Assembly (NCBI GenBank): GCA_025963635.1
Contig: JAOQAK010000024.1
Coordinates: forward strand, 1-64,000
Direction of reading: 5' to 3'
Length of the DNA stretch: 64,000 bases
Origin: Ferruginibacter sp.
GTDB lineage: Bacteria > Bacteroidota > Bacteroidia > Chitinophagales > Chitinophagaceae
Positions within the stretch are counted from its first letter, which is position 1, and every line of letters starts with the position of its first letter. The translations under genes were made by a program, and so were the position numbers. The notes beneath the pieces are model-generated. The model saw nothing but the letters and a program-made list of their open reading frames with translations. It did no database searches and was not told the DNA's origin. Below, piece by piece: positions 1 through 8,612 of this stretch.

Positions 1-1
1 C

Positions 2-196
2 ACCGGTTTGAAATATATCCGGGATAAAAAAGATAAATACCAGGTTTCAATTGATGATGTGCATATTCAATTAGCTGAGGAACCGTGCCAGGCTTCAGAT
101 AAAAAACATCTCTCGCTCTACCAGGCAATTGGCGAGCTTGCGGAAGTGGACAGGTTGATCATAATGATGGTGGGCCGAATATTCCTGATCGCATAA
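2..196 (+). pseudogene. ECF RNA polymerase sigma factor, C-terminal fragment (5' end outside window)
   Basis: The frame is open from the left edge. It carries a linker with LAEEP and then LYQAIGELAEVDRLIIMM, which resembles the start of sigma region 4 (the -35 binding domain) of Bacteroidota ECF sigma factors. After IIMM the expected helix-turn-helix is missing and the frame runs into unrelated sequence and a stop at 194-196. I read this as a sigma factor whose 3' end was lost and joined to other DNA. The family call is recognition by eye on a short stretch. The 5' part lies outside the window. Confidence 0.55.
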
Positions 197-497
197 AATT
201 CCATGTAAAGTGTATTGAGGGGGTACTGGCTATTGAAAAAACAGAAGGGAACTTTTACTGTGGATCGAAACTGACAGTTTAGTAAGAGAAGCAAAAAGAG
301 ACAACGAAACAACTGATTATCCCCGCTTTGGCTACGTAGCCTTTAGCTGTGCTGAAAGGTTGCTATGTATAGCCTGCCTGGAATCAGTTTCTGATGAGGC
401 TTTGGTAAAACTTGAGAATTGCGAGTCCACGTTCAACAAAATATTTAGTTATATTCCTTGTCGTATCAATTCGAAAGTGGATATTTATTTGCCATAA
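184..497 (+). pseudogene. Decayed ORF of unknown function, frameshifted
   Basis: Codon-like sequence starts right after the broken sigma factor (PDRIKFHVKCIEGVLAIEK) and stops at about 270-274. One base away the frame continues as DSLVREAKRDNETTDYPRFG, then CAERLLCIACLESVSDEALV, to a stop at 495-497. The two halves read as one protein of about 100 residues split by a single-base frameshift, with its 5' end missing. I do not recognise the family. The acidic, cysteine-containing make-up would fit an immunity-type protein, but that is only a guess. Confidence 0.4.
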
Positions 498-809
498 GGT
501 AGAAATTTCATTTTTCAACTTGTCAACCAAAGACTGTCGTAGCACAGAATTTAAAAAGATCAATAACAGACTGCTTATTATTAAATATGGGCAAAAATAG
601 AACGAGAAAAAACATACAAAGTGAAAGAAGCACTCATTTATTAGCAGCAACATGTAAAAAAAACAACAGCTAAGTGATCAGCCGTGAGATAAAATGCTTC
701 AACAACAATGTTGGTAAAATATGAAGCAGGATAAACGGGTTTAGCCGACCTGGATATCAATAAAAGCTTATAGGCTACCTACTAATTATTTATCTAAATT
801 CAATACTTC
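498..809. other. AT-rich intergenic stretch, no gene recognised
   Basis: The stretch has short open frames on both strands but no recognisable domain, start context or repeat. It lies between two decayed genes and is probably degraded coding or spacer DNA. Confidence 0.5.
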
Positions 810-1419
810 ATGACCGAAGTTGATGAAATAGCAAAAGCGAGAGCAAAAAAATCAGGTATGCCGGCTGATGTGCATATACCCATTGGTGCCCGTGATCAGG
901 ATGCGATAACAAAATTATATTGGCAAAATTACATATATCGAAGGCGTTAAATCTGAAAACGCGTTTATGGTAACACCCTATCCTTGTACTGTATTAAATA
1001 GCAAGCTTCCCCTGTGGAAAGTTAAAGAATCAAGCATATTGCATTGTAATAAACAAGTGTGGGTTCAGGTTGATTATCGAAATTACAGGGCGGCTTATAT
1101 TAAAGCATATCCAGAAGAGAACATAAAAAAGTATTTCCTCGACCATATACTCAACAGGCGGGTAGCAAGATTAAAAGGTTACAATTATTTACGAATCATT
1201 CCTGTTTTTTCGGGTGTAAACACAAGTAGTGGCGGGGTTACCGAGAAGTATGGTTTTGATTATCATAGTACAGAACGAATGATAAAATTGAATGAAGAGA
1301 ATAGAGCGTTTATTGAATACGCTGACATAACTGGCATTGTAAAGATGTTGAATCGAAAAACGGGGGGTAAATTCCAGGATTTAATCCGGGACTCGCTGGG
1401 CCTTTTTGAAAAAGCATAG
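810..1419 (+). pseudogene. Unknown protein, split by a frameshift
   Basis: An ATG at 810 opens MTEVDEIAKARAKKSGMPAD and reads to ITKLYWQ near 920. A one-base shift then leads into GKITYIEGVKSENAF and on through 967-1419 to RDSLGLFEKA. The joined product would be about 200 residues, soluble, with no signal peptide or membrane segment. The clean fit of the two halves argues for one frameshifted gene rather than two small genes. The downstream half alone could be read from 967 as a 150-residue protein. I do not recognise the family. Confidence 0.5.
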
Positions 1420-1556
1420 AATAGAACCGGCGCCGGTGTGGGTTAAACACTCCTTCAGGGCTTTTAGGAGCATTGCGATAAAACAAATCACTTTTGGGTG
1501 AGTTAGCGAACCCGGCATATCTTAAAATCCTTTTTAAAAGATTTTATGCGCAACGT

Positions 1557-1592
1557 AAAAAAAGCTTCCACAATTAAATGGAAGCTTTTTTA
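1557..1592. terminator. Bidirectional intrinsic terminator
   Basis: A perfect 10-bp stem, AAAGCTTCCA at 1561-1570 and TGGAAGCTTT at 1579-1588, has an 8-nt loop, an A-run before it and a T-run after it. It can end transcription from the plus-strand gene at 810-1419 and from the minus-strand gene that stops at 1665. Confidence 0.8.
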
Positions 1593-1664
1593 TGTTCCGG
1601 GCAATCCTCACCCCAACCAACGATTACGGGTTATGAGTCGCCCTCTCTTATTTATCACCGGTTT

Positions 1665-2054
1665 TTATTGTGGCCTGTCTGCCTTGCTGTCAAGCCCTGT
1701 AGAAGACAGTACGATGGGTACAAACAGATCTTGCGAAGTACCTTCTTCTGCCACGATATTGGCAATATTACCGGAGGTTTTGAACACCCTGACACCACTT
1801 CCATTCAACTCAGTATAGTTGTCGTTCACTGCAATGGTACAGGCCTTTGCAGATCCGCTGCAGGTGGGTATCGTTCCCGGGTTGGATATCCAGTTGGCTT
1901 TATTTTCCACCGCTAATTCCGTATAAAGCCCGGAAGGCGCAACGTAATAAAAGTTGTGTGACGTCAGCGGTTTTGTAACTGAATGGCTTGATGTGAAAGC
2001 AACAGATGCTGTTGCGATGATCACGGCGATTATGCCGAATAGGTATCTTTTCAT
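1665..2054 (-). CDS. DUF6520-like secreted protein
   Basis: This is a 129-residue protein from ATG 2054. The longer frame to 2099 has no better start, and MKRYLFG followed by a hydrophobic stretch gives a normal Sec signal peptide. The mature part has SGLYTELAVENKANWIS and two cysteines in CSGSAKACTI, which could form a disulfide. I recognise the overall look as the Bacteroidota DUF6520 family, small exported proteins often encoded beside a MauE/DoxX-like membrane protein, as here. Function is unknown. The C-terminal part (NIVAEEGTSQDLFVPIV) is longer than I remember for the family. It ends at the bidirectional terminator. Confidence 0.65.
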   Translation of the reverse strand: MKRYLFGIIAVIIATASVAFTSSHSVTKPLTSHNFYYVAPSGLYTELAVENKANWISNPGTIPTCSGSAKACTIAVNDNYTELNGSGVRVFKTSGNIANIVAEEGTSQDLFVPIVLSSTGLDSKADRPQ

Positions 2055-2105
2055 AAAAACGTTTTGATTAATTAAACAATAAAATTGAGTGCATTTCAAA
2101 TTACC

Positions 2106-2213
2106 TCACCTAAAGTCTCGCAAAGCCATCTGAACCAGAAGCTCTCCGGAGGAATGTGGAACCCGGCCCTTCTGATTCAATGCTTCCATGTAATTGCTTT
2201 CAGTAAGTTTCAT
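2106..2213 (-). CDS. Possible 35-residue small protein
   Basis: A short minus-strand frame lies between the MauE-like and DUF6520-like genes and encodes MKLTESNYMEALNQ...MALRDFR. It is hydrophilic with no signal peptide. It lies in a 298-bp gap on the same strand as both neighbours, so it may be the middle gene of a three-gene operon. No family was recognised and the frame is short enough to arise by chance. Confidence 0.3.
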   Translation of the reverse strand: MKLTESNYMEALNQKGRVPHSSGELLVQMALRDFR

Positions 2214-2352
2214 AGTGGAGCATTTACAATTGATGTTTGCTTTCTGAGTTTCAGCTCTTGAATGCACTTTTAATGTAAGCCGGTTTTTCAGCCGGTGCCT
2301 CGCCTGTTCTGACAGGTTTGGTCGTTGTTAATATTTTTCGTTCCTGGCGGAA

Positions 2353-2790
2353 CTAGGGAGGCGTTCGTTTCATTGTTTCGGTCCTCTTTTCGTAAACCAA
2401 TATCCCGCTTCCTGTGAGTATGGTGAAGAATATGTTGAACACAATATGTTGTGGCCAACTCATGCCTGAAATGATTCCGCCACAGTTGCATGGAAGTTCG
2501 CGTGTGGCGAGTACCATCACCGATAGGTAAACCGTAAACGTGCTTACCAGCAGAAAACCTGCCTGCAATCCTCTTAAACGGGTGGAAGGAAAAAACAGCA
2601 GGATGGCTGTTATTATTTCTGTAACAGGTATTAGCCAGGCAAGCAGGGCTGCAAAGGATTTGAGTACCGGGGCAGCGGAAAGGGTGGCTCTGAATTGCTG
2701 GTATTGTAACAATTTACTAAGGGCGGCATATAGCATCAGCAACAGGATTATGGCACTGATGATATCGGTTATGAGTACTTGCTTTTTCAT
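2353..2790 (-). CDS. MauE/DoxX-family redox membrane protein
   Basis: This is a 145-residue protein with about four membrane segments, starting at ATG 2790 (MKKQVLITDIISAIILLL). The longer frame to 2865 adds a polar stretch and is less likely. MauE-family proteins help supply reducing power or disulfides to exported proteins. The motif LPCNCGG in the loop before the last membrane segment gives the vicinal cysteines expected for this role. The gene lies upstream of the DUF6520-like gene on the same strand, which is a recurring Bacteroidota pairing. I infer the two may act together in envelope redox, but no substrate is known. Confidence 0.7.
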   Translation of the reverse strand: MKKQVLITDIISAIILLLMLYAALSKLLQYQQFRATLSAAPVLKSFAALLAWLIPVTEIITAILLFFPSTRLRGLQAGFLLVSTFTVYLSVMVLATRELPCNCGGIISGMSWPQHIVFNIFFTILTGSGILVYEKRTETMKRTPP

Positions 2791-3081
2791 GTTGTTCGTT
2801 CCTATTATGTATGTCTCCATAATTGATAGTACCAGATGTTTACGAAATGGATTCCCCACCGGCAACCGGCTGGCTACTGAATCACCTGTTCCCGTAAAAT
2901 TGATCGCTGACTGGGTGTGTATAAAAGTTTTGGCGGCGGATCGAATGCATTGTAAAGTTTATACTTTTTCGCTAGTGATAAAATGCCATTTTGAGACATT
3001 TAATTTTAACTATTTGAGCGGGTAAAGAATTGCAGTTAAAAATTACTATGGCGGCAAAGAATTTGGCGGGTGCTAATGCGT

Positions 3082-4083
3082 TTAATGGGGATTGCTATTG
3101 GTAGTTGCTGTTTTTTTTACTTTGCCGGGGGCATAGCCAAACTTCTTTTTGAACTCCCTGCTGAAATGGGAGAGATAGTCGTATCCTGTTTCCAGTGCAA
3201 CTTCCTGTACCTGCAGGTGCCTGGTAGAAAGTAAGTGATGGGCAAGGGAAAGGCGCTCATGCCTTATGAATTCGGGAACTGTTTTGCCTACCAGCTTTTT
3301 AAATTCTCTGGTAAGGGTTTTGGGTGTAATAGGGAATTGCCTGGTGAGTTCCTTTGTTCTCCCGAGGGTTATATTGCTGAGATTAGCGAGTATGTACTCT
3401 TTGATTGCATATACAACTTGTTCTTTACTTTGATATACCTGCTGGTAATCTTTTTCTTTCAACTGCTGGTTATAAAATGACAGGAATTTCAGCATATAGC
3501 TCCGCAACACAAGATCGAGCGCTGCGCCTTTCTTATTGCATTTTTCCATGCTTCTGAGCATGCGTAACACCGCCCTGGGAAATGCGAACTGATCGGGCAT
3601 GTAGCAGTGGGTGTTACCGGCAGCCAGGCACTCCAGCAGTTGTTTGATTTCGGCATGTTCCGCTGCCATGCTTTGCAGGTAGTAAGTTGGCGGGATGATG
3701 ACCAGCATCGAATGTTCTCCTTTGTTCAATACTAACCGGTGTTTTCCTTTTGGCACATATATACAGGAATAGAACCCCTCGCGGACTGACCGATCGCTCA
3801 TTTCATGAAACTGTAAAGCAAGGTTACCTTTCAATACCAGCATAAAAGATATAACTGAAGAAAGACTGAGAAAAGACACGGCACTGTCCGTTTGTATTGT
3901 CCAGGAAAATAACGCTATCCAGTAGTCTTCACCGTTTGCAGACTGAGTCAGGAAAGCCCCGGAGGGCCAGTTTGACATTGATGTATCCGCAAACGGGATT
4001 CTGTATCCACTGTTCGGAGGAGTTATAGAGCCACGGTACTCCTGTTTTTCCCCGGGCAATAATATCTCAAAGGGAGGTTTCAT
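3082..4083 (-). CDS. AraC-family transcriptional regulator (full length)
   Basis: This 333-residue protein has a unique N-terminal domain and a C-terminal double helix-turn-helix. The AraC part begins near residue 240 (LTRQFPITPKTLTREFKKLV) and carries the family signature VQEVALETGYDYLSHFSREF followed by KKKFGYAPGK. The N-terminal part has no recognised ligand-binding fold but is rich in short beta-like segments, as in cupin-type sensors. It lies 17 bp downstream of a second, shorter AraC gene and probably shares its transcript. The target is unknown. The upstream oxoamine-synthase fusion is a reasonable candidate. Confidence 0.85.
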   Translation of the reverse strand: MKPPFEILLPGEKQEYRGSITPPNSGYRIPFADTSMSNWPSGAFLTQSANGEDYWIALFSWTIQTDSAVSFLSLSSVISFMLVLKGNLALQFHEMSDRSVREGFYSCIYVPKGKHRLVLNKGEHSMLVIIPPTYYLQSMAAEHAEIKQLLECLAAGNTHCYMPDQFAFPRAVLRMLRSMEKCNKKGAALDLVLRSYMLKFLSFYNQQLKEKDYQQVYQSKEQVVYAIKEYILANLSNITLGRTKELTRQFPITPKTLTREFKKLVGKTVPEFIRHERLSLAHHLLSTRHLQVQEVALETGYDYLSHFSREFKKKFGYAPGKVKKTATTNSNPH

Positions 4084-4100
4084 ATTGAAGCCTAAAAGTA

Positions 4101-4457
4101 TTATCTACATGCTCTAGGTTTTTTTCCGAAATATTTATGAAATGCTGTTACAAAGCCCGAGAGTGTATCAAACCCACATTCTTTTGCAATAATGGATTCT
4201 TTCAGGCTGCTTTCGGTGATTAATCTCCAGGCATACTCCATCCTTCTATTTAGCAGGTATTGGTAAACAGTAATTTGAAAAATTTCTTTAAATCCTTTCT
4301 TTAATGTGCATTCGTTCGTTCCTACTTTTCTGGCTAGTTTATTTAGCACAAGATGCTGTTGGATATCCGTGTTCATCAGTTGCTTTGCATCGTGAATAGA
4401 CTTTACAACAGAGGGCGGATATTTTGCCAGTGCAGGCGTATCGTGATTTGTTTTCAT
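4101..4457 (-). CDS. Small AraC-type DNA-binding protein
   Basis: This 118-residue protein consists almost entirely of an AraC/XylS double helix-turn-helix. Residues 30-118 include LARKVGTNECTLKKGFKEIF and the second-helix signature ESIIAKECGFDTLSGFVTAF, then FHKYFGKKPRACR. It has no sensor domain. The start MKTNHDTPALAKYPPS is preceded by a 27-bp gap from the stop of the large fusion gene, so it is likely co-transcribed with it. Stand-alone AraC DNA-binding domains occur widely in Chitinophagaceae. Regulation of the linked fusion gene is inference from position. Confidence 0.85.
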   Translation of the reverse strand: MKTNHDTPALAKYPPSVVKSIHDAKQLMNTDIQQHLVLNKLARKVGTNECTLKKGFKEIFQITVYQYLLNRRMEYAWRLITESSLKESIIAKECGFDTLSGFVTAFHKYFGKKPRACR

Positions 4458-4484
4458 TGTTTGGTTTTAGCTGGTAAGTCTTAT

Positions 4485-6929
4485 CTATAAGGATGCAGGC
4501 ATTCGGGATGCCCTGGAAATGTTTGACATCGATTCAAGGTTAAAGCTGTCTTTTGTATGCATGTATGCAATGGTGTTGACGGGCTTTGCTCCCAGCTTTT
4601 GTTTTTCAATGGAAGCCGAAAACCCGAGATATATTTTGTTCATGCCTGTTTGTTGCGCCCTTAATATCAATTGGTAGAGTGCCTGCCTGTATATTCCCAT
4701 GCTTTGATTATGTGTATAATCCAGGCCTATAATCATTGGTATATAACTGTCTTTCGTTTTATAGCTGAAAATAACACAGCAGGGGAGTTTATCAGCGTGC
4801 AGTGCGGAATCCTTAAGAAATAGTTGTAACATTTCCCATTTTTTATCCATTGCCAGGCAGGTAAAAAGCCTGGAGGGCAATGCGAATGTATTTAGCTCCA
4901 GGCTTTTGCCTTTAACGTTCAGGTATAACCGGTACCAGTGATCAATTTCTTGCTGGTTGGTTGAAACCGGGGTTACTTTTACTACGAACTGATCAATGTT
5001 CCGCAATACCTTTTTCCGCAAGTGGTCCTGGCTGTTGCGTGAGAGGGAAGCGTAGTATTCTGCAGGATCTTTCCACGGTAGGTCTTCAATGATATGCGTA
5101 TCCGGCATGTTGATTTTAATAAAACCATTGTCAACCATCAGGTCATCAAGTTTGCTATGGTTGTCTTTGAAGTCGCGGAACACGATATGGTTTGCCTTAT
5201 GCAGTTCCTGTAAAGCATAAGCATTCTGCAAAATCAGCTGTAATGCCGGCTTCCAATGGGGTGAATGATAGTCAATGTACAGGTGTTCACCTTCTGTGAG
5301 CAGCGAGCCACTGCAAATAACTTTGCTGGTGAGATAATACGGTTCAGTGAGCCTGGCATTTTCCACCTGTGCTGATACCATAGCAGGGGAGAGCATATCA
5401 TCTTTCCACAACGCTGTTGTGAAGAAAGTTGCGCTGATGATATTGCCTGCAGGGTCTTTCACGAGAACATAATCAAAGATCCAGTTATCTTCCGGAAAAC
5501 GGTTACGGGTGAATATTTGCTCGAGCATCCGAAGTCCATTCCAATCGAAAGTGCCTTTTCCCTCAAATAGTTTGTTCCATGAATGGCGATCTATTTGAAC
5601 GATGCTTTTGTAGTGTTCTGCTGTAAATGGATTTGTTGCGTTTATCTTGATAGCGGTTCCGGGTATGGCTTTCGGGGCTTGTATTTTGAAGGCCTTGTAA
5701 ATATCCTCCAGGGTTATATTCTCTTCCTTCATAGCAACGGGGAATTCCTCCGCCAGCACAGAGATCATGCTTTCGATCTCATCAAAACTGTGAAGGCGTG
5801 TAATGGTAAACCGGATACCCGTTTGTTTCATGGGCACCGTAGGGAAAACGCCGAGGTTGACATAAAATCCCCTGTCAAGCATTCTCGCCACCAGGTTCTG
5901 TCCTAATTTTGGCAGGCTGACGCCTACGAAAAATATTGCTGCTCCGGCATGGGAAACAACCGGAAGTTTATATTTTTCAAGGGTGCTCCTGGTGAATTCA
6001 ATATTTTTCTTTAATTCTTGCTGCATTTGTACAATCTCTTTACTCAGGTGGATCTTTGCAGAGGCGATTGCTGCACCAAGGGCACCTGGCTGCATGGGGC
6101 CTGAACTGAGCAAAGGGCCTCCAACGGTGCCAACCTTTCTCGCTATTTCCTTATCCTTGTAAACCAGTACACCGCCTCCGCTTGCAAATGCCTTGTTCAA
6201 CGATGTTGCCATTGCCATTTTTGCGTGAATAGGGTTGTCTTTTAAAACAAAGCCCCGGCCATGGGTTCCATGGATACTCATTCCATGCGCATCATCCACG
6301 TAGTAATACAATTCAGGGTATTGATCCATTAACCTGTAGACCTCTTCTACCGGGCTGGCATCTCCAAACATAGAATAAATGCCATCTGCCATATACCAGA
6401 TCTTTCTGTGTTTCGCACGCAATTCCGTGATCCTTTCTTCCAGCAGATCCATCCTGTTGTGGCGAACCAGTTCTACATGTATGCCTCTTGGCTTCAGCAG
6501 CTGTACGGCGGTTTGCACGGAATTATGTACCTGCTGGTCCATAATCACTGCATCCGTGTCATCAACCAATACGGGTATACAGGCGATATGTCCGAGGGTG
6601 GTAGTGGGCGTAATAACACAATGGGCATCGAAAATATTTTCCAGTAAATATTCAAGCTCTTTGTAGAGGCTTAAGGAGACATAGGCCCGCGATTCGGAGA
6701 ATTGTGTTCCGTATTTATCGATAGCTTCCCTGGCAGCCATTTTAAGCCTGTCATCAAATTCCAATCCCAGGTAACTGCAGGAGCCGAAATTTAATGTCTT
6801 TCGATCATGGAGGGTAATATAACTGCCTTCAAACTGTTCCGTCCCGGTATAAAGGTGGAGAATGCCTTTCCGGACACCATAGGTTACGATCTGGTCGACC
6901 GTATCGTAAAAGTTGTGTTGTTTGCTCAT
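4485..6929 (-). CDS. Bifunctional alpha-oxoamine-synthase-like PLP enzyme / GNAT acyltransferase fusion
   Basis: This is an 814-residue fusion. Residues 1-430 form a fold-type-I PLP enzyme of the alpha-oxoamine synthase group, which includes serine palmitoyltransferase and 2-amino-3-ketobutyrate CoA ligase. The motif VDDAHGMSIHGTHGRG lies at 211-226, with the PLP-binding lysine at about K246 in SLNKAFASGGG. The C-terminal half looks like tandem GNAT-type acyltransferase folds, with CVIFSYKTKDSYIPMIIGLD and YRQALYQLILRAQQ. ATG 6929 (MSKQHNFYD) was chosen because the longer frame to 6992 starts with GTG. The class condenses an amino acid with an acyl-CoA. An acyltransferase in the same chain suggests N-acylation of the resulting oxoamine, as in sphingolipid-like lipids (inference). 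The same domain order is annotated in other Bacteroidota. Confidence 0.75.
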   Translation of the reverse strand: MSKQHNFYDTVDQIVTYGVRKGILHLYTGTEQFEGSYITLHDRKTLNFGSCSYLGLEFDDRLKMAAREAIDKYGTQFSESRAYVSLSLYKELEYLLENIFDAHCVITPTTTLGHIACIPVLVDDTDAVIMDQQVHNSVQTAVQLLKPRGIHVELVRHNRMDLLEERITELRAKHRKIWYMADGIYSMFGDASPVEEVYRLMDQYPELYYYVDDAHGMSIHGTHGRGFVLKDNPIHAKMAMATSLNKAFASGGGVLVYKDKEIARKVGTVGGPLLSSGPMQPGALGAAIASAKIHLSKEIVQMQQELKKNIEFTRSTLEKYKLPVVSHAGAAIFFVGVSLPKLGQNLVARMLDRGFYVNLGVFPTVPMKQTGIRFTITRLHSFDEIESMISVLAEEFPVAMKEENITLEDIYKAFKIQAPKAIPGTAIKINATNPFTAEHYKSIVQIDRHSWNKLFEGKGTFDWNGLRMLEQIFTRNRFPEDNWIFDYVLVKDPAGNIISATFFTTALWKDDMLSPAMVSAQVENARLTEPYYLTSKVICSGSLLTEGEHLYIDYHSPHWKPALQLILQNAYALQELHKANHIVFRDFKDNHSKLDDLMVDNGFIKINMPDTHIIEDLPWKDPAEYYASLSRNSQDHLRKKVLRNIDQFVVKVTPVSTNQQEIDHWYRLYLNVKGKSLELNTFALPSRLFTCLAMDKKWEMLQLFLKDSALHADKLPCCVIFSYKTKDSYIPMIIGLDYTHNQSMGIYRQALYQLILRAQQTGMNKIYLGFSASIEKQKLGAKPVNTIAYMHTKDSFNLESMSNISRASRMPASL

Positions 6930-7025
6930 GGGGTTGATTTTTTGTTTATCAAACTTGGTAAATAATTTAATGTTTTTAATCAGCCTAAACACTGAATTTT
7001 CATTACCATGGTAGGTATTTTAATT

Positions 7026-7041
7026 ACGTGTAAACACGTAT
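7026..7041. promoter_or_regulatory. Perfect palindrome in divergent promoter region
   Basis: TACGTGT-AA-ACACGTA is a perfect 7-bp inverted repeat with a 2-bp centre. It sits in the 145-bp gap between the oxoamine-synthase fusion (minus) and the DUF7793-like/kinase operon (plus), 34 bp before the plus-strand ATG. A symmetric site here fits a dimeric regulator controlling one or both directions. The LuxR-type regulator at 8613 is a candidate binder by position only. Confidence 0.5.
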
Positions 7042-7074
7042 TTTTTGTTAGCGAATAAGGGTTAATTTTATAGT

Positions 7075-7449
7075 ATGGAGCTTGATACACCCTATATTCA
7101 TCTCCGTATCCAGGATAATATACTGGTGGGGACCTATAAGAAGAACGTTAGCATTAATCTTGCTATTGCCAGGCAAATCGTGCTTGACCGTCTGTCTTTT
7201 ACCGAGGGGAAAATGTATCCTTCCCTGATCATGAGCGAGGGGATCATCAGTATGGATAAACCTGCCAGGGAGTATCTTTCATCTGAGCAGGGCACCGCCG
7301 GATTGGTCGCAGCGGCGATCATTGCAAATTCTCCCTTTAGTTGGATGCTTGGCAATTTTTTCATGAAAGTCAATAAAACAAGTATGCCTGTAAAAATTTT
7401 CACGAAAATCCCACGGGCTATAGGGTGGCTAAAAACTTTTATTGATTAA
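7075..7449 (+). CDS. DUF7793/STAS-like small protein
   Basis: This 124-residue soluble protein has the pattern of Bacteroidota proteins resembling SpoIIAA/STAS folds. An N-terminal beta strand (HLRIQDNILVGTYKK) is followed by a helix (AIARQIVLDRL), a strand (MYPSLIMSEG), a hydrophobic helix containing AGLVAAAIIANSPFSWMLGN, and a C-terminal end KIFTKIPRAIGWLKTFID. Related proteins usually end in a strand giving RIFTD..EAxxWL. It is the first gene of a three-gene operon, 15 bp before a histidine kinase. I infer a role in the signalling module. The exact family is my best guess. Confidence 0.55.
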   Translation: MELDTPYIHLRIQDNILVGTYKKNVSINLAIARQIVLDRLSFTEGKMYPSLIMSEGIISMDKPAREYLSSEQGTAGLVAAAIIANSPFSWMLGNFFMKVNKTSMPVKIFTKIPRAIGWLKTFID

Positions 7450-7464
7450 TTAATCTGCTCTCCC

Positions 7465-8610
7465 ATGGATAAACGCTTTACTATACTTAACAATAGGATT
7501 ATCGATTATTCTCTTGGAAAATTTGATAAAAGGCTGAGGGTTTCTACGAAATTGGATGAAGTGGATGCCTGCTACAGCAGCCTCAACATGTTAGGCGATG
7601 AGTTAAAAGCCATCACCATTTCAAGAGACTATTTTACTAATATTTTCAACGCTGTTTCCGATATGGTTTTTGTTTTGAATCCGAGGGGAATTATCGAAGA
7701 TGCGAATCAATCTGCAGCAGTGCAACTGAAGTATGATCGGGATAATTTGAGGGGAAAATCTATCAATGCGCTGCAGAAAGACAATCCTTTGTTTTTTCGT
7801 CAAATCAGGCGTGAATTAAAGCAACGGCAGGCAGTGGTTTGCAGTGACGGGGTTTTGCATTCAACAGATGGCAGACCTATCCAGGTGAGGTTAAATGCCT
7901 CCTATCTTAAAGATGACCGCAGAAAAGAACAACTCGTTTTACTGACGGCCAGCGATATTACTTTTCAAAACAGAACAGAGAACTTACTCATCCGTGCCGT
8001 TCTTAACACACAGGAAAAAGAAAGGCAACGGCTTGCGAAGGACCTTCATGACAGCCTTACCCAGCAATTGTCTGCCATTAAGTTTTACATCAGCAGTATG
8101 GCAGGGCATACAAAAAAACAGGAACAACAAAAGATCCTTCAGAAATGCAGCGATGCGCTTACAGAGTGCATCACGGAAATGAGAAATATTTGTTTTAACC
8201 TGATGCCGAAAACCCTGGAAGAATTTGGACTGGTAAAAGCAGTACGAGAGTTTTGCGATCATTTTTCGCATTCCAAACAAGTAAATTTTTTAATACAGTA
8301 CAACACTGCTTTGCCGGAATTTCTGCCGGAACTGGCAATCGATCTTTACCGCGTTATACAGGAATTCATTACCAACGCAATCAGGCATGGTCTAGCGACC
8401 AGGATCAGCATTTTTTTTAGCTATCGTAAGAAAGTATTGAAACTGATCCTCACAGATAATGGACAGGGGTTTGATTGTACAAAGCCGCACGAGGGGATGG
8501 GATTGCATCATATGCAGTCGAGGATCAAATCGCAAAATGGCAGGTTCAATATGACCAGTGATGCAGGTAAAGGAACCTGTCTCAGGCTCGCCGTTCCTAT
8601 AAATAATTAA
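7465..8610 (+). CDS. Cytosolic PAS-domain sensor histidine kinase (NarL/DesK type)
   Basis: This 381-residue protein has no membrane segment. A HAMP-like linker (about 1-50) leads to a PAS domain (about 55-175, FNAVSDMVFVLNPRGIIEDA). A HisKA_3 dimerisation helix follows, with the phospho-acceptor His near 196 in KERQRLAKDLHDSLTQQ. The HATPase_c domain shows FITNAIRHG, TDNGQGFD and GMGLHHMQSR. It passes phosphate to the response regulator that starts 2 bp after its stop. The signal is likely intracellular, since no sensor region outside the cell exists. Target genes probably include the neighbouring divergent fusion (inference). Confidence 0.9.
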   Translation: MDKRFTILNNRIIDYSLGKFDKRLRVSTKLDEVDACYSSLNMLGDELKAITISRDYFTNIFNAVSDMVFVLNPRGIIEDANQSAAVQLKYDRDNLRGKSINALQKDNPLFFRQIRRELKQRQAVVCSDGVLHSTDGRPIQVRLNASYLKDDRRKEQLVLLTASDITFQNRTENLLIRAVLNTQEKERQRLAKDLHDSLTQQLSAIKFYISSMAGHTKKQEQQKILQKCSDALTECITEMRNICFNLMPKTLEEFGLVKAVREFCDHFSHSKQVNFLIQYNTALPEFLPELAIDLYRVIQEFITNAIRHGLATRISIFFSYRKKVLKLILTDNGQGFDCTKPHEGMGLHHMQSRIKSQNGRFNMTSDAGKGTCLRLAVPINN

Positions 8611-8612
8611 CC

